Source of the DNA: Symsagittifera roscoffensis
Lineage: Eukaryota > Xenacoelomorpha > Acoela > Convolutidae
Assembly (NCBI RefSeq): GCF_963678635.1
Contig: NC_087070.1
Span: 47,907,467 to 47,971,466 of the forward strand
Direction: 5' to 3'
DNA: 64,000 bases
Below the pieces are notes generated by a model that was not told the origin of the DNA, searched no databases, and saw only the letters and a list, made by a program, of their open reading frames with translations. Both the position numbers and the translations under genes were made by a program. Positions 1 to 12,120 of this stretch are shown here, piece after piece. Every line of letters starts with the position of its first letter. Position 1 is the stretch's first letter.

Positions 1-625
1 ATTTTTTTCATGGTGGAAAAAGGACTCGTTTTTAGTGTAGTCTTTAACCGTTATTATTTCTACTACCATTTTTTGTCTGTTTTAGGCGCGGAGTGTGTAG
101 TATCAGTGTGGTAAGATAACTAACAAATACGACCAGAAAAAAAAAGAAAACTAATTCACCGGATCCAAAAAGAGTGAATGAAATTTCAGACTATATTGTT
201 TGATACCATTTGCGTATCGCTTGCATATGATTATCAGAGACGTATTTGAAAAATTTAAAGCTGTGTTTGTTGTTATTTATTTTAACCGCTGAAAGCAACT
301 CGACCTCAATTTCATTAACTAGAGCATATTTGTAATTTAGTTACAGCTAAATATTTGAATTTGAACTTAAAGTTATTATTTAATTAACAAGTCGCTTAAT
401 TGAGAAATTTAAATTATGAACAAAAAAAGTTATGGAAAAAGCAGAAAGAAGTTCAGTTTTCAGTTCAGATGACCTAGAAATCTTCATTTTATCATAGTTT
501 TTTCTTCTTCCAATTATTGTCATTTTAAAATTGAATTAATTTATTTCCTCTTATTAATCTACAAATTCATAATATCTTATTAATAATCGATTTCAAATTA
601 ATCTTAATTTAAAATTATTGTCAGA
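1..625. other. upstream region of the prominin gene
   Basis: AT-rich sequence with no clear TATA box at a fixed distance from the start codon. A possible short non-coding exon at 85-110 has an acceptor-like TTTTAG before it and a GTAAGA donor after it. The rest shows no gene. Confidence 0.4.
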
Positions 626-875
626 ATGCAAGCAAATTTGCTAATTTCGTTTCTGTTTATCGGCTCCTTGACTTACCAATCAACTGCTCAGAAAAATTAC
701 AAATTGAGCAACGATGACGAAACGGTTACCTTCTCGGCTTTCCGAGAGCAAAGTTACGTCACAAAAATACCGGATGATAAGTTTTTTCTTCTTAAATACG
801 TGGATGATGCAATCTATGAAATACTACAATACGTCAACTTCAAAAAAGATCCGCCATATGGACAAAACATTTACG
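626..875 (+). CDS. PROM: prominin exon 1: signal peptide and N-terminal extracellular region
   Basis: The exon starts at the first ATG of the frame, which is followed by a hydrophobic stretch (LLISFLFIGSLTYQS) typical of a signal peptide with likely cleavage near residue 21. It encodes 83 codons plus one base, ending before donor GTACGT at 876. The segment KYVDDAIYEILQYV resembles the region of vertebrate prominin just before TM1 (the FELVHIFLYVV stretch). The split Gly/Asp codon is completed by exon 2. Intron 1 follows and is 4.8 kb long. Confidence 0.85.
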
Positions 876-972
876 GTACGTTTTTCTTATGAAGGGGTTA
901 TTCGCATGATAGAAGGGTCGATTGCGCGAAAGTTTTCAGCCAATCAACATTCCCTAAATTGTCTAAAACCGC

Positions 973-1140
973 CCGCTTTGGAGTTCCATGGATAAAAATT
1001 GATTACATTTCAGTTTTATTGCCATTGTCTATAAAAGAGAAAAATGATCGATTATATCAATTAAAATGGAAAATACTTCTATGATTTATTAAAGCAATAA
1101 AATCTATTGCAAATCAATTAAAATCGATTGGTTTAAGAAA
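973..1140. repeat. partial copy of the AATCGATT-rich MITE
   Basis: It begins with a form of the family end (TTTGGAGTTCCATGGATA) and runs into AATCGATT-type sequence. No matching second end is visible, so it is a half copy or a decayed one. Confidence 0.5.
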
Positions 1141-1341
1141 TTAAAACTCCATTATAAGAGTTTCTTCCACCATATTGAAACGCGGGTATGGTTGCACATT
1201 TTAAAACAGTTTGTAAACAATTTCAAAAAGTTGGTTACCTGCTGTTCGTTTTCAACTTTTTCTACGCAACTTTGTTTTTTGTTTTACTCTGGGGGGATTG
1301 GTATCGAAACTGAAAAATCAAATTCATTCAAATAAGTTGTA

Positions 1342-1472
1342 TATTTGTATGTATGTATGTGTGTATGTATGTATGTATTTATGTATGTATGCATGGATGT
1401 ATGTATGTATGTATGTATGTATGTATGTATGTATGTATGTATGTATGAATGTATGTATGTATGTGTGTATGT
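1342..1472. repeat. ATGT tetranucleotide microsatellite
   Basis: About 130 bp of nearly uninterrupted TATG/ATGT repeats with a few point changes. Open frames on both strands here only reflect the repeat. A run of 17 G follows at 1605-1621. Confidence 0.95.
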
Positions 1473-2399
1473 ACTTTTGAGAGGTATCACACGCCGGCAA
1501 GAATCTTTACCCGAAAAAATTGCATCATTTTTTTCAATAGTTTTTTTTTATAAAAAGACTGAAAGAAATTTGTTCTAGAAAGTTTGCTCCTTCAGTGGGT
1601 GTCTGGGGGGGGGGGGGGGGGTTAAGGGGCAGAGGAGCAAACGTTGGAAGCAAATCGTTTTGCAGTTGATTATGTGTAGGATAGTTTTGCAAACACTTTG
1701 CAATAAGCTTTGCATTTACAAATTTCTGAAAAACTAAACTTTAAAGCAAAATTAAAGTGAAAACAAACATTTGATTTTTTTGAATGAATTTTGTATAATC
1801 AAAATTTTCATAAAAAAATTTTAAATTAATTTTTATTCAATCTTGTTGGCTGCGGAACTCCAATATATAGATATTGTCGTAAGCACTAAAAACTATTTAC
1901 TTCCTTACATGCAGATGGGTACAACCCAGTCAAAAAACTATTGCAAAAGATTCTGAGCAAACAAAAACAATTACTTTCAAAAGCTTGATTTAAGCCAATT
2001 TCTAATTTTGAAGTCTTTCAGAAATCTTTCAGAATTGTGTCTATTTGTTTTGAAAATCCAAAAATTTTACGTTGATGTAGTCAATTAATTTTCAAAGACA
2101 TATTAATTATGCTGTAGAAAATGTTATGAAGGAATTTATGAAGATATATTTTAATGGAATCTTTCCATGATGGAGGCATACTACCAAAAATTCAGACACC
2201 AAAAGTAGCCGGATGCTGTGCAAAGAGTTTAGCTCGTTCCGACCACTGAAGAGTCTCGAAAAAAGAGTTCAAACCGATTTTCTATTCATTTACTTTCAAT
2301 TATGTCAAAAGCCCGAACAAATTAGGTAACTAATTGAAGAAAAAGATTAAAGTCCAAAAAAAGTAAAAATCGAAAAAAAAACAAATTGAATGTGATCAA

Positions 2400-2620
2400 A
2401 ACTTTTGCTGTTTTTCAACCCCTACCCTCTTGGAAGAGTTTTTTTTTGTGTTCGCATTGTCGAATTATTGAAAAAAAATGGCCTAAGTACTGATTAGGCA
2501 AAGACAAACCTATTTAGTCTGCATACTTAACCTTGTAGAACCTCTCGTTACACCATGAAATCGATGCTTATGTGAGGAGGGGGAAAGAAAAAGAGTCCAA
2601 AGTTGGATCAGAAAATTGGA
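2400..2620. repeat. old dispersed repeat, related to 23585-23745
   Basis: Both places share the order TTCGCATTGTC, GGCC, a TTTAGT.TGCAT or TTTAGTTTTCAT stretch, AACCTTGTA.AACC, and a purine-rich G tract after TGTGAG. The class is unknown and the copies have diverged strongly. Confidence 0.45.
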
Positions 2621-3186
2621 AAATTGACACCCTTGTTTTCTCGACACTGAGATTTTTTGTTAAATTCAAGGCAGGCTGAAAATTTTTTGGTGGAGTAACG
2701 TTTTTTGACCTTTAGGGTTTTTTCTTTGAGGCAGTCAAAATCTAGAAAAAACGCACCCTACACAAGAACATTTTCCTCCCATCATTTTGAAACGTAGAGT
2801 GAACAAAAACAGAAAATGCAGGTTAAATTGACGGAGTGTACGACTTATGCATCAAAAACATTTTTGTATTGTCTGCGATGAAAGATAGTCCAAGCTTTCG
2901 GAAGTGTTTCGTTTTCTATTTATTGTGTTTTCGTGTACGTAGAATAATCATTTTGCACGTAAAAGTAATAATTTTTTTGCCAATACTCTTCATAATATGG
3001 TTAGTTAGCAGTGAAAATCATTGATAACTGAAAAAATTAAAATTTTTAAGTTGTAACTTTAAGCTACCTTTTTCGGAAAGTTTTTTCGAAAATTTTTAAA
3101 ATAATTTTATGAATATTTTCTTTCAATGCATTCGTGCACTTTTTAAATATTTTTGCCATAAGGGAAGTATAATTCAGCAAACTCCA

Positions 3187-4162
3187 CTCTGATCTTTTGC
3201 TGAGCCTTTTCTAGAATCGAGCAAAAACTGTGAAAAACATTGAGTATGCCAAAAAAGTAACAATTCAGAAATATCATTGAAGGAGAAATATCATCTTGCT
3301 TACTTCTTGCCAATGGTAAGCAAATCTTGCAAAATTAATGCAAAAATTGCATAATCTTGTGCAGAAATGAGCAAGAACAGCGTATATCGTTTTTTAAGCA
3401 ACTTTTTCTGCAACATTTTTGTTCGGAGAACACGGGGCGCTGAATTAACGCTTCAGGCACTTTTGAACCAATTTTATAAGGTTTGAAACTCTCGAACAAA
3501 GGTTTGTGTTTTATACTTTTGAATGCCCTTTTTTTAACTGACTGATTTTGCGAATGATATTTTTCATCATTTCAACTCACGATTCTGATTGGATCACAAT
3601 AACTTCGAGAAGTTGCTTCTGGCATGAGAGATTTACCTCTTATAAAAATTATGCGACAATAAAAAACAACCTTTGAGCGCAAAAAAAAAACCTTTGAGCG
3701 CTCTGATCTTTTTTGCTGAGCATTTTTCTTGAGTCCAGCAAAAACTATAAAAACATTGAATATAACGAAAAAGATAATAAATCAGAAATTTTTTTGAAGA
3801 AGAATACAATATCTTTTTTATTTCTCGTAAACGGTAAGCAAATATTGCAAAATAAAAGAAAATTTTTTAAAAATTTGGAAGAAAAAAAGATGATTAACTT
3901 ATTTCTTAAGCAGAATTTTCTGCTAAATTTACCTTCCGAGGACACTGGGGCGCTGTACCTGATTTCTAAGATTTGGAACTAATTTGTACACTTTCGAATG
4001 TCCTTTTTAAAGCCGACTGATTTTGCGAATGATATATTTCATTTTCCCGAACCTTTGATTCTGATTGGCTTACAATAACTTCGAGAATTCGCTTCTGGCA
4101 TGAGGGATTCATCTCTTATAAAAATCATGCGATAATAAAATACAACCTTTGAGCGCAACTGG
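3187..4162. repeat. diverged tandem duplication, two units of about 0.5 kb
   Basis: Unit 1 (about 3187-3684) and unit 2 (about 3700-4162) share the same order of words: TCTGATCTTTT, GCTGAG, GCAAAAACT, GGTAAGCAAAT, GACTGATTTTGCGAATGATAT, CTTCTGGCATGAG, and CAACCTTTGAGCGCAA at the end. They differ by many substitutions and indels, so the duplication is old. No coding function is evident. Confidence 0.8.
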
Positions 4163-4227
4163 AACTTGTCGAAAAAAAAATTGATGCGTTTCATATGAGA
4201 ACCTTTAATACCTGGGATATTCATGGG

Positions 4228-4510
4228 TTGACCTCCATAGACCAAAATGATAGAGTTTAATAAACTAAATCTATGAAAAGTTACTGGTCACGTAAATTTC
4301 CTTCATTACCACTAACATGGTAAACTCGGATTCAAAAGAATGTTTTTGACGTTTTGGCTTAAACGGAGGCCCGAGTTGACCTCCATAGACCAAAATACAA
4401 ATCATACAGTTTAAAAATTTATATTTATGAAAAGTTGTTGGTCACGCAACTTTCATTCATTTTCACTTATATGAGAAACTCGGATTGAAAATCATGTTTT
4501 TGATGTTTTG
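4228..4510. repeat. tandem duplication, period about 148 bp
   Basis: Two units each start with GTTGACCTCCATAGACC and end near AAACTCGGATT..AA and TTTTTGA.GTTTTG. They are moderately diverged. Confidence 0.8.
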
Positions 4511-4858
4511 CTTGAAAATTGGTATAACGTTATCAAAAAGAAAGCATGTTTGGAAAAAATTCTACAAACCATTTCCAAAAGAGAAACCGTATGATTAGCT
4601 TTTCTTTCAAGATAGCCCCAAAAAACTTCAAATGGTATCTTTTTCCAGCGAAAAATTTTTTTTTGCAAAAGTTTTTTACTTTTTGTGAGCATAACATAGT
4701 CCTATATCAACAAAATTTGCCTTTTTTGGCTTTTTTTGATTTTTTGTGTCGAAAACGCTGAGAATTTTTTTTAGTATAGCATACTTTGGATGCTCCGGGC
4801 ACTGCTTGTTTCAAAATTTTAAATCAGAAAATATAACATTCTTCACAAAAATTAGAAG

Positions 4859-5127
4859 TTTAATATTTTAATATTTTTAGTTTAAAATATCTATACATTT
4901 TGTTTCAATCTTTTGTAATTAGAAGACAGTTAAACACTTATTGACTCAAACTTTCAGTACCCTGGGTTACTAACATTACCGCCTAAAAGTAATGTTAGTT
5001 ATATTTTAATATTTTTAGTGTAAAATATCTATACATTTTGTTTCAATCTATTGTAATTACAAGACAGTTAAACATTTATTAACTCAAATTTGAGTACCCT
5101 TGGTTACTAACATTACCGCCTAAAAGT
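4859..5127. repeat. tandem duplication, period about 140 bp
   Basis: Two units share ATATCTATACATTTTG, GACAGTTAAACA.TTATT and TTACTAACATTACCGCC. They are less diverged than the two duplications just upstream. Confidence 0.85.
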
Positions 5128-5682
5128 TTCGAAAACAAAAAAAAAACATTAAATAAAACAGCTTGATTTATGGGAAATGGCTATCCTACAATTTTTAAAT
5201 GTGAAAAATCATGATGATAGACCTTCCGTGAACTTTTCTTTTCTTATTGAATTGCACTAAAACTGTTTGATTATGGATACTGTTCGACCAGCACTTTTGG
5301 TCCACCCGGGGTTGTTAAGTTTTCGAAAAATGTTCAAAAACTTATGCCGAGATTCAGATTTTCCGATATCTGATAAATCATTTGATGATCACTGCAAAAA
5401 CGCATTATCTTTCCAATTCTACGGAATAGTTTGCTTCAAGGGGTAAAAATGCCGTTTTTCGTGCACCGATTTCAAAATCCATTATATTTTTGGCCTCTTG
5501 TTTGCTCTAAATTTACTGCTGTTGTCCGAGGATATTGCCAATATGGAGGTTCAAGCATCTAATGTGTTACTGTATTAAAAAATTTGTCTTCTAATTGATG
5601 ATTTTTGTTAAAAGAAAGTTATATGATTTCAGAAAGCTATAAAAAATCTATGTTTTTAATGTATTTGTTTCTGTTTCTCCAG
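5128..5682. other. intron 1, 3' part
   Basis: AT-rich, with no gene seen. It ends in the acceptor tract TTTCTCCAG at 5674-5682. Confidence 0.6.
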
Positions 5683-5756
5683 ATTTGATGAGACGCGCCA
5701 TCGCTGGCAACATCACTCTTAGTGAAGTGTGGCAGTCTGAAGAGTACAAAGATACG
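5683..5756 (+). CDS. PROM: prominin exon 2: membrane-proximal extracellular segment
   Basis: Acceptor CTCCAG is at 5677-5682 and donor GTAAAA begins at 5757. One base carried from exon 1 plus 74 bases give 25 codons: DLMRRAIAGNITLSEVWQSE and then EYKDT. It carries a potential N-glycosylation site (NIT). The position just before TM1 matches the stretch between the N-terminus and TM1 in vertebrate prominin. Intron phase is 0 at its end. Confidence 0.85.
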
Positions 5757-6772
5757 GTAAAATCTATCACAATTTGAATTTCGCAAGGAAATTAATGCCA
5801 TAATTTTCTAGCTCACTTCTACAAAAAAAAGAATAACCGGTTTGGAAGCTGTTCAGAATGTTCCTCAACTACATTTGCATAAAATGAAGATAACAATTAA
5901 AGTAGAAAACGCATATAATTGGCATTAGTAAACTGTGCAGTGAGAAGAAATTTGCCTCTAGACTTCTTAACTAAAAAAGATTGGTTTTTTTTGATCACCT
6001 ACGAAATTTAGCGAAGAAAAATACTTCAAATCACGAATAAAATGACTTCGATGGAATATATCACTTGATGAGTTGTTTGACTCGTCGAGACAAAATCCAT
6101 CAGCAAAAAAAGGTTGTCGAAACGGACAAGGAAACTTAAGATATTGTTTCATATATTTTGGAAAAGTTTCTCTTTGTTTCAAAACTCTATTTGTTTCAAA
6201 TGTATTCAATACTTAATCTGATATTTTGCATTAAATTAAAATTTTGTTACAATTAACGCTTTTCACGTCTCCAGGAGCAGTTTAATGAGCCTAAATGTTG
6301 TCAAAAATTAGATTTCTCAAACATTGATTTTTCGCATTTTCTCAGAAGAAGAAACTGTGTTGCAAAATTAATCGAGTTGTTGATACAGTTAATGGTTTAT
6401 ACCTTCTGTTGTTATGCTCGCGTTGTGTTGCCACTATAATTTTGCAAAAACGATTGCGTAGTTTTGTGATCAGTTTTATTGCTAGTTGGCCTCATTAAGC
6501 TTATAAAAAAGCTGACATAGTGAACTTAAGATTTATGACAAAATTTTTTGACAGCTTTTTTTAAGTTCGATTCATAGATAATAGGAAAAAATTTATAAAC
6601 AGTTTGAATAAAAACAATTGTAAAGGAACCACCAAATTCCTTAAAATTAAAACAGAGAAATTTGATTCAAAATTAGTTATAATAATAATCAATCAGAAAG
6701 TTTCTGGATGCTGTGCAAGTAGCACAACAGGTTTCAGACACAACAATTTAAATAAACTGATTCTAAAAAGAT
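5757..6772. other. intron 2, 5' part
   Basis: AT-rich intron without a recognisable gene. The antisense open frame near 5967-6209 shows no family features. Confidence 0.6.
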
Positions 6773-7208
6773 CAAGACTGCTTATATCAGGGCGAAGCCC
6801 TGAATGTTCCGACTGCCTTCTAAGGTCTATGGGGCAGTTATAATATGAAAAATTTAAATGTAATAAAAAAAATATGAAATGCCATATAAAATTCGAAATG
6901 ATAATTTTGGCTCCTATTAACAAATCAAAGATGGCAAATAAGCTTCGTTCAACCAATTTGGAACGATTTATAAGACGACTTAACTCTCCGCTTACACGTT
7001 TATAGCGCAAAATATATCGCGCGTTAATTATTCCTATTTGACAAAAATGGCGATCTTTAAACCCCCATAACTTTAAAAAAACAATCACAGATAAAATATC
7101 TTTACAAGTTTAGGCTCAGGACAACAATACCTTTTGAATGGTAATATAAAATTCCGTCAAAAATAGTAGTTAAAAAGTCGAATTTTGTCTGGTCGAAAGT
7201 CGGAACAA
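6773..7208 (-). repeat. hairpin-ended GTTCCGAC repeat, copy A
   Basis: The left end carries CAAGACTGCTTATATCAGGG, the hairpin CAGGGCGAAGCCCTG and then GTTCCGACTGCC. The right end carries AGTCGGAACAA. The middle shares words such as GGCGCGTTAAT and CTCCGCTTAC with the copies at 20567 and 38152. It contains no transposase, so it is non-autonomous; the class is undetermined. Confidence 0.8.
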
Positions 7209-7769
7209 TAATGGTAGATAAACTTTTTTATGAAGTTATTTTGAAATAAGCACCAAAAGCTATCTTTTTTTCTGCAGTTTGGGGTTAATTGATAATGACC
7301 AGAGACTAACAAATTGAAATGACTAATGAGTATATAAAGTAAAATTTAAATTGCAATGAACTGATAACTCAAAGTTATTCGATACATCGAGTCATTTAGG
7401 TTAAAGAACGAAAAAATTCCTAAATCTAAAATCTTTCTTAAGACCTAATCACAAATGAAATGGCTCTTGTATGTTGCCACACACGAGTACCAGCAAGTTT
7501 GCTTTGAGGTTGTGAAATTGGTTGAAAAATGCATTAACTGTATCATAGTTTTTTCCGGTCAGTTATAGTGACGCTGTCAGACCAATAATATAGAGTAATA
7601 AACGTTTTAAGTAGTACTAAACAAAACTCTGACAGAGAAATTTACTTCAGAAGATCAAAGAATAGTTAAAGACCATTCAATTTTAATCAAAACTTTTTAT
7701 TCGGTTGCATTTAATGGCAGGGGAATTTGAGGTGGGTTAAATTGATTAGCCAAACAAAGAAAAACTATA
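7209..7769. other. intron 2, between repeats
   Basis: AT-rich; nothing recognised. Confidence 0.5.
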
Positions 7770-8470
7770 CTTGTCGTATCAGGGCGAAGCCTTGAATATT
7801 CCGACTGTCTTTTAAGGTCTATATAGCAGTCATAACATCTAAAAATTTAATGTAATAATCCGCGTTCAGACAATTTTCGCCAGAGATAATTTAGCCGATT
7901 TGAACTCCAGAAAAATCAGCCAAAAGTATGCAGACAATTCAGCCAGAGACAATTCAGCCAGTAATAGTGACCGCCGCAGTCGCGCCAACGTGTTGCGAGC
8001 TTGCCAACAGAGGGCAGGATTATATAAGAACTTTAGAGCCGGTTATCGCCGCAAAGCAGCGACGCGCGAGTAGCGCGCCCACCGGCGACCTTAAAACGAG
8101 AAATAACTCCATTTCCATATTTTTTTTTAGAATCCAGCCTTTTGTAAAACTGGCTGAACTGTTTTTGGCCGAGTTGTTTGTGCGCCGACAAATCAATTAT
8201 GGTAAATAAGCTTCCTTCTACTAATTTGGAACAATTTCTAAGACGGATTAAAACTCCGCTTACGCGTTAATAGTGCGAAATATATGGCGCGTTAATTGTC
8301 CCAAATTGGCCAAAATACATTTTCAAATTTAAGCTCACGACAACAAAACCGTTGACTGATATAAAAAAAAAATTCGTCAAAAATGGCTAGTTAAAAATTC
8401 GAAATTTTCCTAAAAAAAAAACCACCATGAGCGAAATTATTCAGTTACTTTTGTGACAAAAGTCGGAACA
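7770..8470 (-). repeat. hairpin-ended GTTCCGAC repeat, copy B, with an inserted segment
   Basis: It has the same ends as copy A (hairpin AGGGCGAAGCC at the left, AGTCGGAACAA at the right) but is about 270-340 bp longer than the other copies. The extra part, about 7858-8200, is more GC-rich. It contains several words of the type CAGCCAGAGACAATTCAGCC and looks like a nested insertion. Confidence 0.7.
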
Positions 8471-9223
8471 ATAACTTTAGTTTATCAACAAAATGGTTTT
8501 TCTGACAAAATCAATTTCAAGTATTTGACGATCATGCACCATTTGCTAAAACACTGTGATAATAAAAAAAGGTAAACTCAATGAGTGAGGTCTAAATTGT
8601 AACTAAATTTGAGATTGAAGATAGATTATAATGTCATTTCTTCGAAGTTTATTTTTCTAGTGAGCTTTTCCATAACTAGTTTGGAACTTTTACTTTCTTT
8701 GGCAGTATAAAGAACAACGTTTGCTTCGTTTAATGAAAAGTTCTCTAGCATATTGATCTGAAAGCATTTGTTTCTCCAGGGAGCGTTTTTTGGCTCACTT
8801 AAAATTAAGAAAAAATCATACCTCGAGCTCTTTTCAAAAAAGCAAATAGTTCCCTTCAACTTCGTGAAATGATCAGAACAGTAGCACTGCTCTAAAACAT
8901 ACCAATTGATTGTTCTAAGTTTTTTATTTTGCCCAGTGGTCAGAGTAGCAACGCTTCTTTAAAACACAACAATTGATTGGTCAAAGTTTCGTATACCGTT
9001 GTATACTTTTCAGTAACTCATTGTTGTTTGAAATAAAGATGTTCAAGTTCAATCATTTTTTTCTAAATTTTAGTATGCGCACCAAAAAGCATATTTCTTT
9101 ACACTGAGAGTATTTTTCTGTAATATCTATTTTCAAAATCCAAATAACCAAAGGATTGGCTAACATATGATATCACATTTAACCTCCTACAAGCGTTCTT
9201 TATACCCCACCTCATAGTACCTC
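8471..9223. other. intron 2, with a small duplication near 8876-8992
   Basis: AT-rich with no gene. A degenerate duplication is visible in which AGTAGCA.C.CT, AAAACA.A.CAATTGATTG and AAGTTT occur twice about 60 bp apart. Confidence 0.45.
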
Positions 9224-9291
9224 TGATTTTTTGAGTTGTCTGATTTTTTGAGTTGTTTGATTTTTCGAGTTGTCTGATTTTTCGAGTTGTC
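9224..9291. repeat. minisatellite, unit about 17 bp
   Basis: About four units of TGATTTTTTGAGTTGTC with small changes. Confidence 0.85.
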
Positions 9292-9370
9292 AATGAATTG
9301 ATAGAAAGCTCTAGTTTGATTTTTTTATCAAAACTTTGACTGATGAAGAAGCTTCAATGTGGTGTTTAAT

Positions 9371-9760
9371 ACAGAGGCTGATCTAAGAGTCTCTTGAGAC
9401 GGAGGCGAACTTTCCAACAAAATGTTATAAGATTTTTTTCTCTTTCGAGCTGTTGACATTTTTTACGAAATCTTCCGGAACAGTAAAAAACATTTTTTAT
9501 GCTTCGGAGGCTAATTTTTAGAAAAAGTTGTCCAAAATGACGTGTTAGAGACGTTTTCGAAAAATTTGCAATTTTTTTCTGGTTTTTGGCATTTTTCTCC
9601 CTCAAAAATAGTCAACATTGGCTTTAACACTCCTTCAGAAAAATCCGTTAGGTGTAATTGTTTTGAGCCCGCAAAATTAATTACACAAAAAAAATCTTCC
9701 TTCAGTTTTCCCGGCTTTCGCTTGAAAATTAAGAGAGTGCTTAGTTCATGGACGTTTGCG
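9371..9760. repeat. old, diverged copy of the CAGGGGCGGAT MITE
   Basis: It starts CAGAGGCTGATCTAAGAGTC. It includes the internal landmarks CGAGCT, a CTCCCTCAAA.ATAGT stretch and ATTGGC in the order seen in the good copy at 19878. The far end is not clear. Confidence 0.5.
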
Positions 9761-10352
9761 CAATGAGGTCGTTATTTTTGAAAATCCTCGCATATTTTTT
9801 TTGTTTGGCGCTACTTTTCACAAAATTCTGCCTACACCTGCTTGGTTGAAAATCTTTTGAAAAAATGAAGTTAAAATTTGAACAATCAGAAAGTATTCAT
9901 TACATCTCCATTGCCGGGTTTTGTCTCCTTTAGTGTGTTTTTGTTCTGGCCATTGAAAAAGGAAAAAATTTTAAATTCAGGTGCGTTTTTTTTGTTTTTT
10001 TTTTTGCGCAAAATCAATTACTATAAATAGTCATCGGAAGGGTCGAGCTTTGAAAAACGATAAACTTTTTTTGAAGTTGTCTTAGTGGCAAAAAACGATT
10101 TGAAACTTTTGAGTTTTTCGAGCAATCGAGTAACACTCGGTACATGGAAATTGCTATTTTAGGCTAAGAAAACTTGATATCAATAAGAAACCTAGTTTTG
10201 TAACCTTACTTTAGAGTTTCTTGGGCTATAAAAGCTTTCTAAAAAAATAAATTTCTAAAAAAAAAACACTTTAATTTGCTCAAAAAATTTTATTTCATTT
10301 TTTTTCACCGTCTATCCTTCGTAATTTATACATGTGTAATGCTTTTGTTTAG
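9761..10352. other. intron 2, 3' part
   Basis: AT-rich with no gene. It ends at acceptor GTTTAG before exon 3. Confidence 0.6.
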
Positions 10353-10582
10353 CTGCTGAACAGTCAACTTGGTTTCGCCATCTGTGTTGTTGTGGGGCTC
10401 TCTCTGGCGGTCGTTGTTCCCCTAATTGGGCTCATCATCTTCGTGTGCAGGTGCTGCTGCAACAAGTGTCGTCCCAAATACGAGTTACCCAAGAATGACC
10501 AGGAAGCAACTCCTTCCAGTTGTGATAATTGCACTAGACGATTCTTCACATTCTGGCTCATTGTTTTTGTCCTCATCCTCGT
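10353..10582 (+). CDS. PROM: prominin exon 3: TM1, Cys-rich cytosolic loop, start of TM2
   Basis: 76 codons plus two bases. The first part is a strongly hydrophobic span (FAICVVVGLSLAVVVPLIGL) followed by CRCCCNKCRPKYELPKN. This matches the TM1 plus MCRCCNKCGG-type loop of vertebrate prominin. A second hydrophobic stretch (FFTFWLIVFVLILV) begins TM2, which continues in exon 4. Donor GTATGT is at 10583. The Cys cluster and the Pro in TM1 are the strongest local evidence for the family. It follows exon 2 in phase 0. Confidence 0.9.
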
Positions 10583-12120
10583 GTATGTTTTGAATAAAAA
10601 ATTTGAAAGAGTTCTGGAACATGATGTCACTTTAACTAATCCCCACCCAAACTACCTGCAGAGAAAACCACCCCACCCCAACCCCCAATAAATAAAAGCG
10701 CCCCACTCCAGGTAGAGAATAACCCGCGTACAACGAGCTAAATCAATGGTTAAGCATGAAATTGTACCCAGTGAACGATTCCCGTTTTTCTCCTTTTGCA
10801 ACATAGGAGACCGTTAAAGAAAACTCTGAGCACGTTTAATGCTTTCCCACGCCACAACCGACCTTTTTTTACGACACAAACAGTGCAAGCTAGCTCTGCA
10901 CAATATTTCCTAACGACCCAAACGGCTTTTATAACAGCACTAACACTTTTTAATTGGCATCTTGAATAAACCTCAAACACTTGTATGTATATTTTCACTG
11001 GCTAAAAGGAGCAACAGGTCCTATGAGTTCAGAAGTTCCAAAAAATTTATGACCAAGAGAGAGAAGTTTTGCCGGCCAAAATTGAAATGGTGTTTCAATT
11101 GAAACAATTAATAAATCTATGGTACGTTCATGTTCTTTTTACCAAAACCAAATCTTGTTCACTGAGCAAGCTTCAAAAAAAACTCTTGCTAAAAATTTAA
11201 AATAAAGGGTTCTGTAACTTCAAAAAAATTGTGCCACGAAATTTTAAAAGAAATTCTAAAAATTATAAAAATGGAAAATTATGTTTTTGTCAGAAGCTTG
11301 AAATACTAAAGGAAGAAAGCAAAAAAAAATGTCTTTCAAAACTCTGACACCTCGACTGAAATTCCAAAACTGATCATAGTCATATAATGTGGTTCCTGTG
11401 AATCGCAGAGGAGCTATCAGTAAACCTGAACAGTGCTGTCGAGGATAATCCATTTGTATTATCTCACCATATTCCAGACTGTGTTATTTTGCTATGGAAA
11501 GCTCTTTTTTTGCGACTAGAACTTTCACGTGGTACCACTATTGCAGCTGATATCGGTTAGGCTAGAAGTCAAAAGAGAGCTCGTCCTCACACGTTATCAT
11601 TACCATAGCATAAGATATAATACACGCTCTGACGGTTTAAAAGTAAACGCCTTACCACCATGCTAAGTGCCTCTGACAAATAGTCAAACAACAAAGCACC
11701 CTATATTTATTTTCAAAAGTCATCAAAAAGTACAATCAGCTGGATGATTATCAAGTTCCACTGGTTGAATATATACTCAATAGCATTGGTTGACTTTTAG
11801 GAGTGCTTTAATAAAATTTTTGGTTAAGTAGTGCTCTTCATAAAAGTTGCATCTAATATGCAGACAAGCATTTTCACGCTATTTAATTTCTTAGAACTTT
11901 TTTTTATTGGTCAGTCGCAAGTTGGGGGACATCCACTACAAATTTTTTAAGAAGGGGTAAGACAGGGGAATTTTTGTATGATAGTCAACCTGGGCTTTTC
12001 GTAACATGTCTTCCATAGTCTTTTTGTAATACTTTTTTTTAAGAAGACGCTGACCTCATCAATACATTATACAACCTAAAGAGTTGCTATGATCTTCTTA
12101 GAATTTTACATGAAGGTCAT
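10583..12120. other. intron 3, 5' part
   Basis: AT-rich, with no gene or clear repeat recognised. Confidence 0.5.

Noticed and set aside
1284-1578. Overlapping open frames on both strands rich in Met/Tyr/Val/Cys or His/Thr/Ile
   Set aside because: They are translations of the ATGT microsatellite.
6693-7088. 131-codon antisense open frame
   Set aside because: It lies inside the hairpin-ended repeat, has no domain and is not kept open in the other copies.
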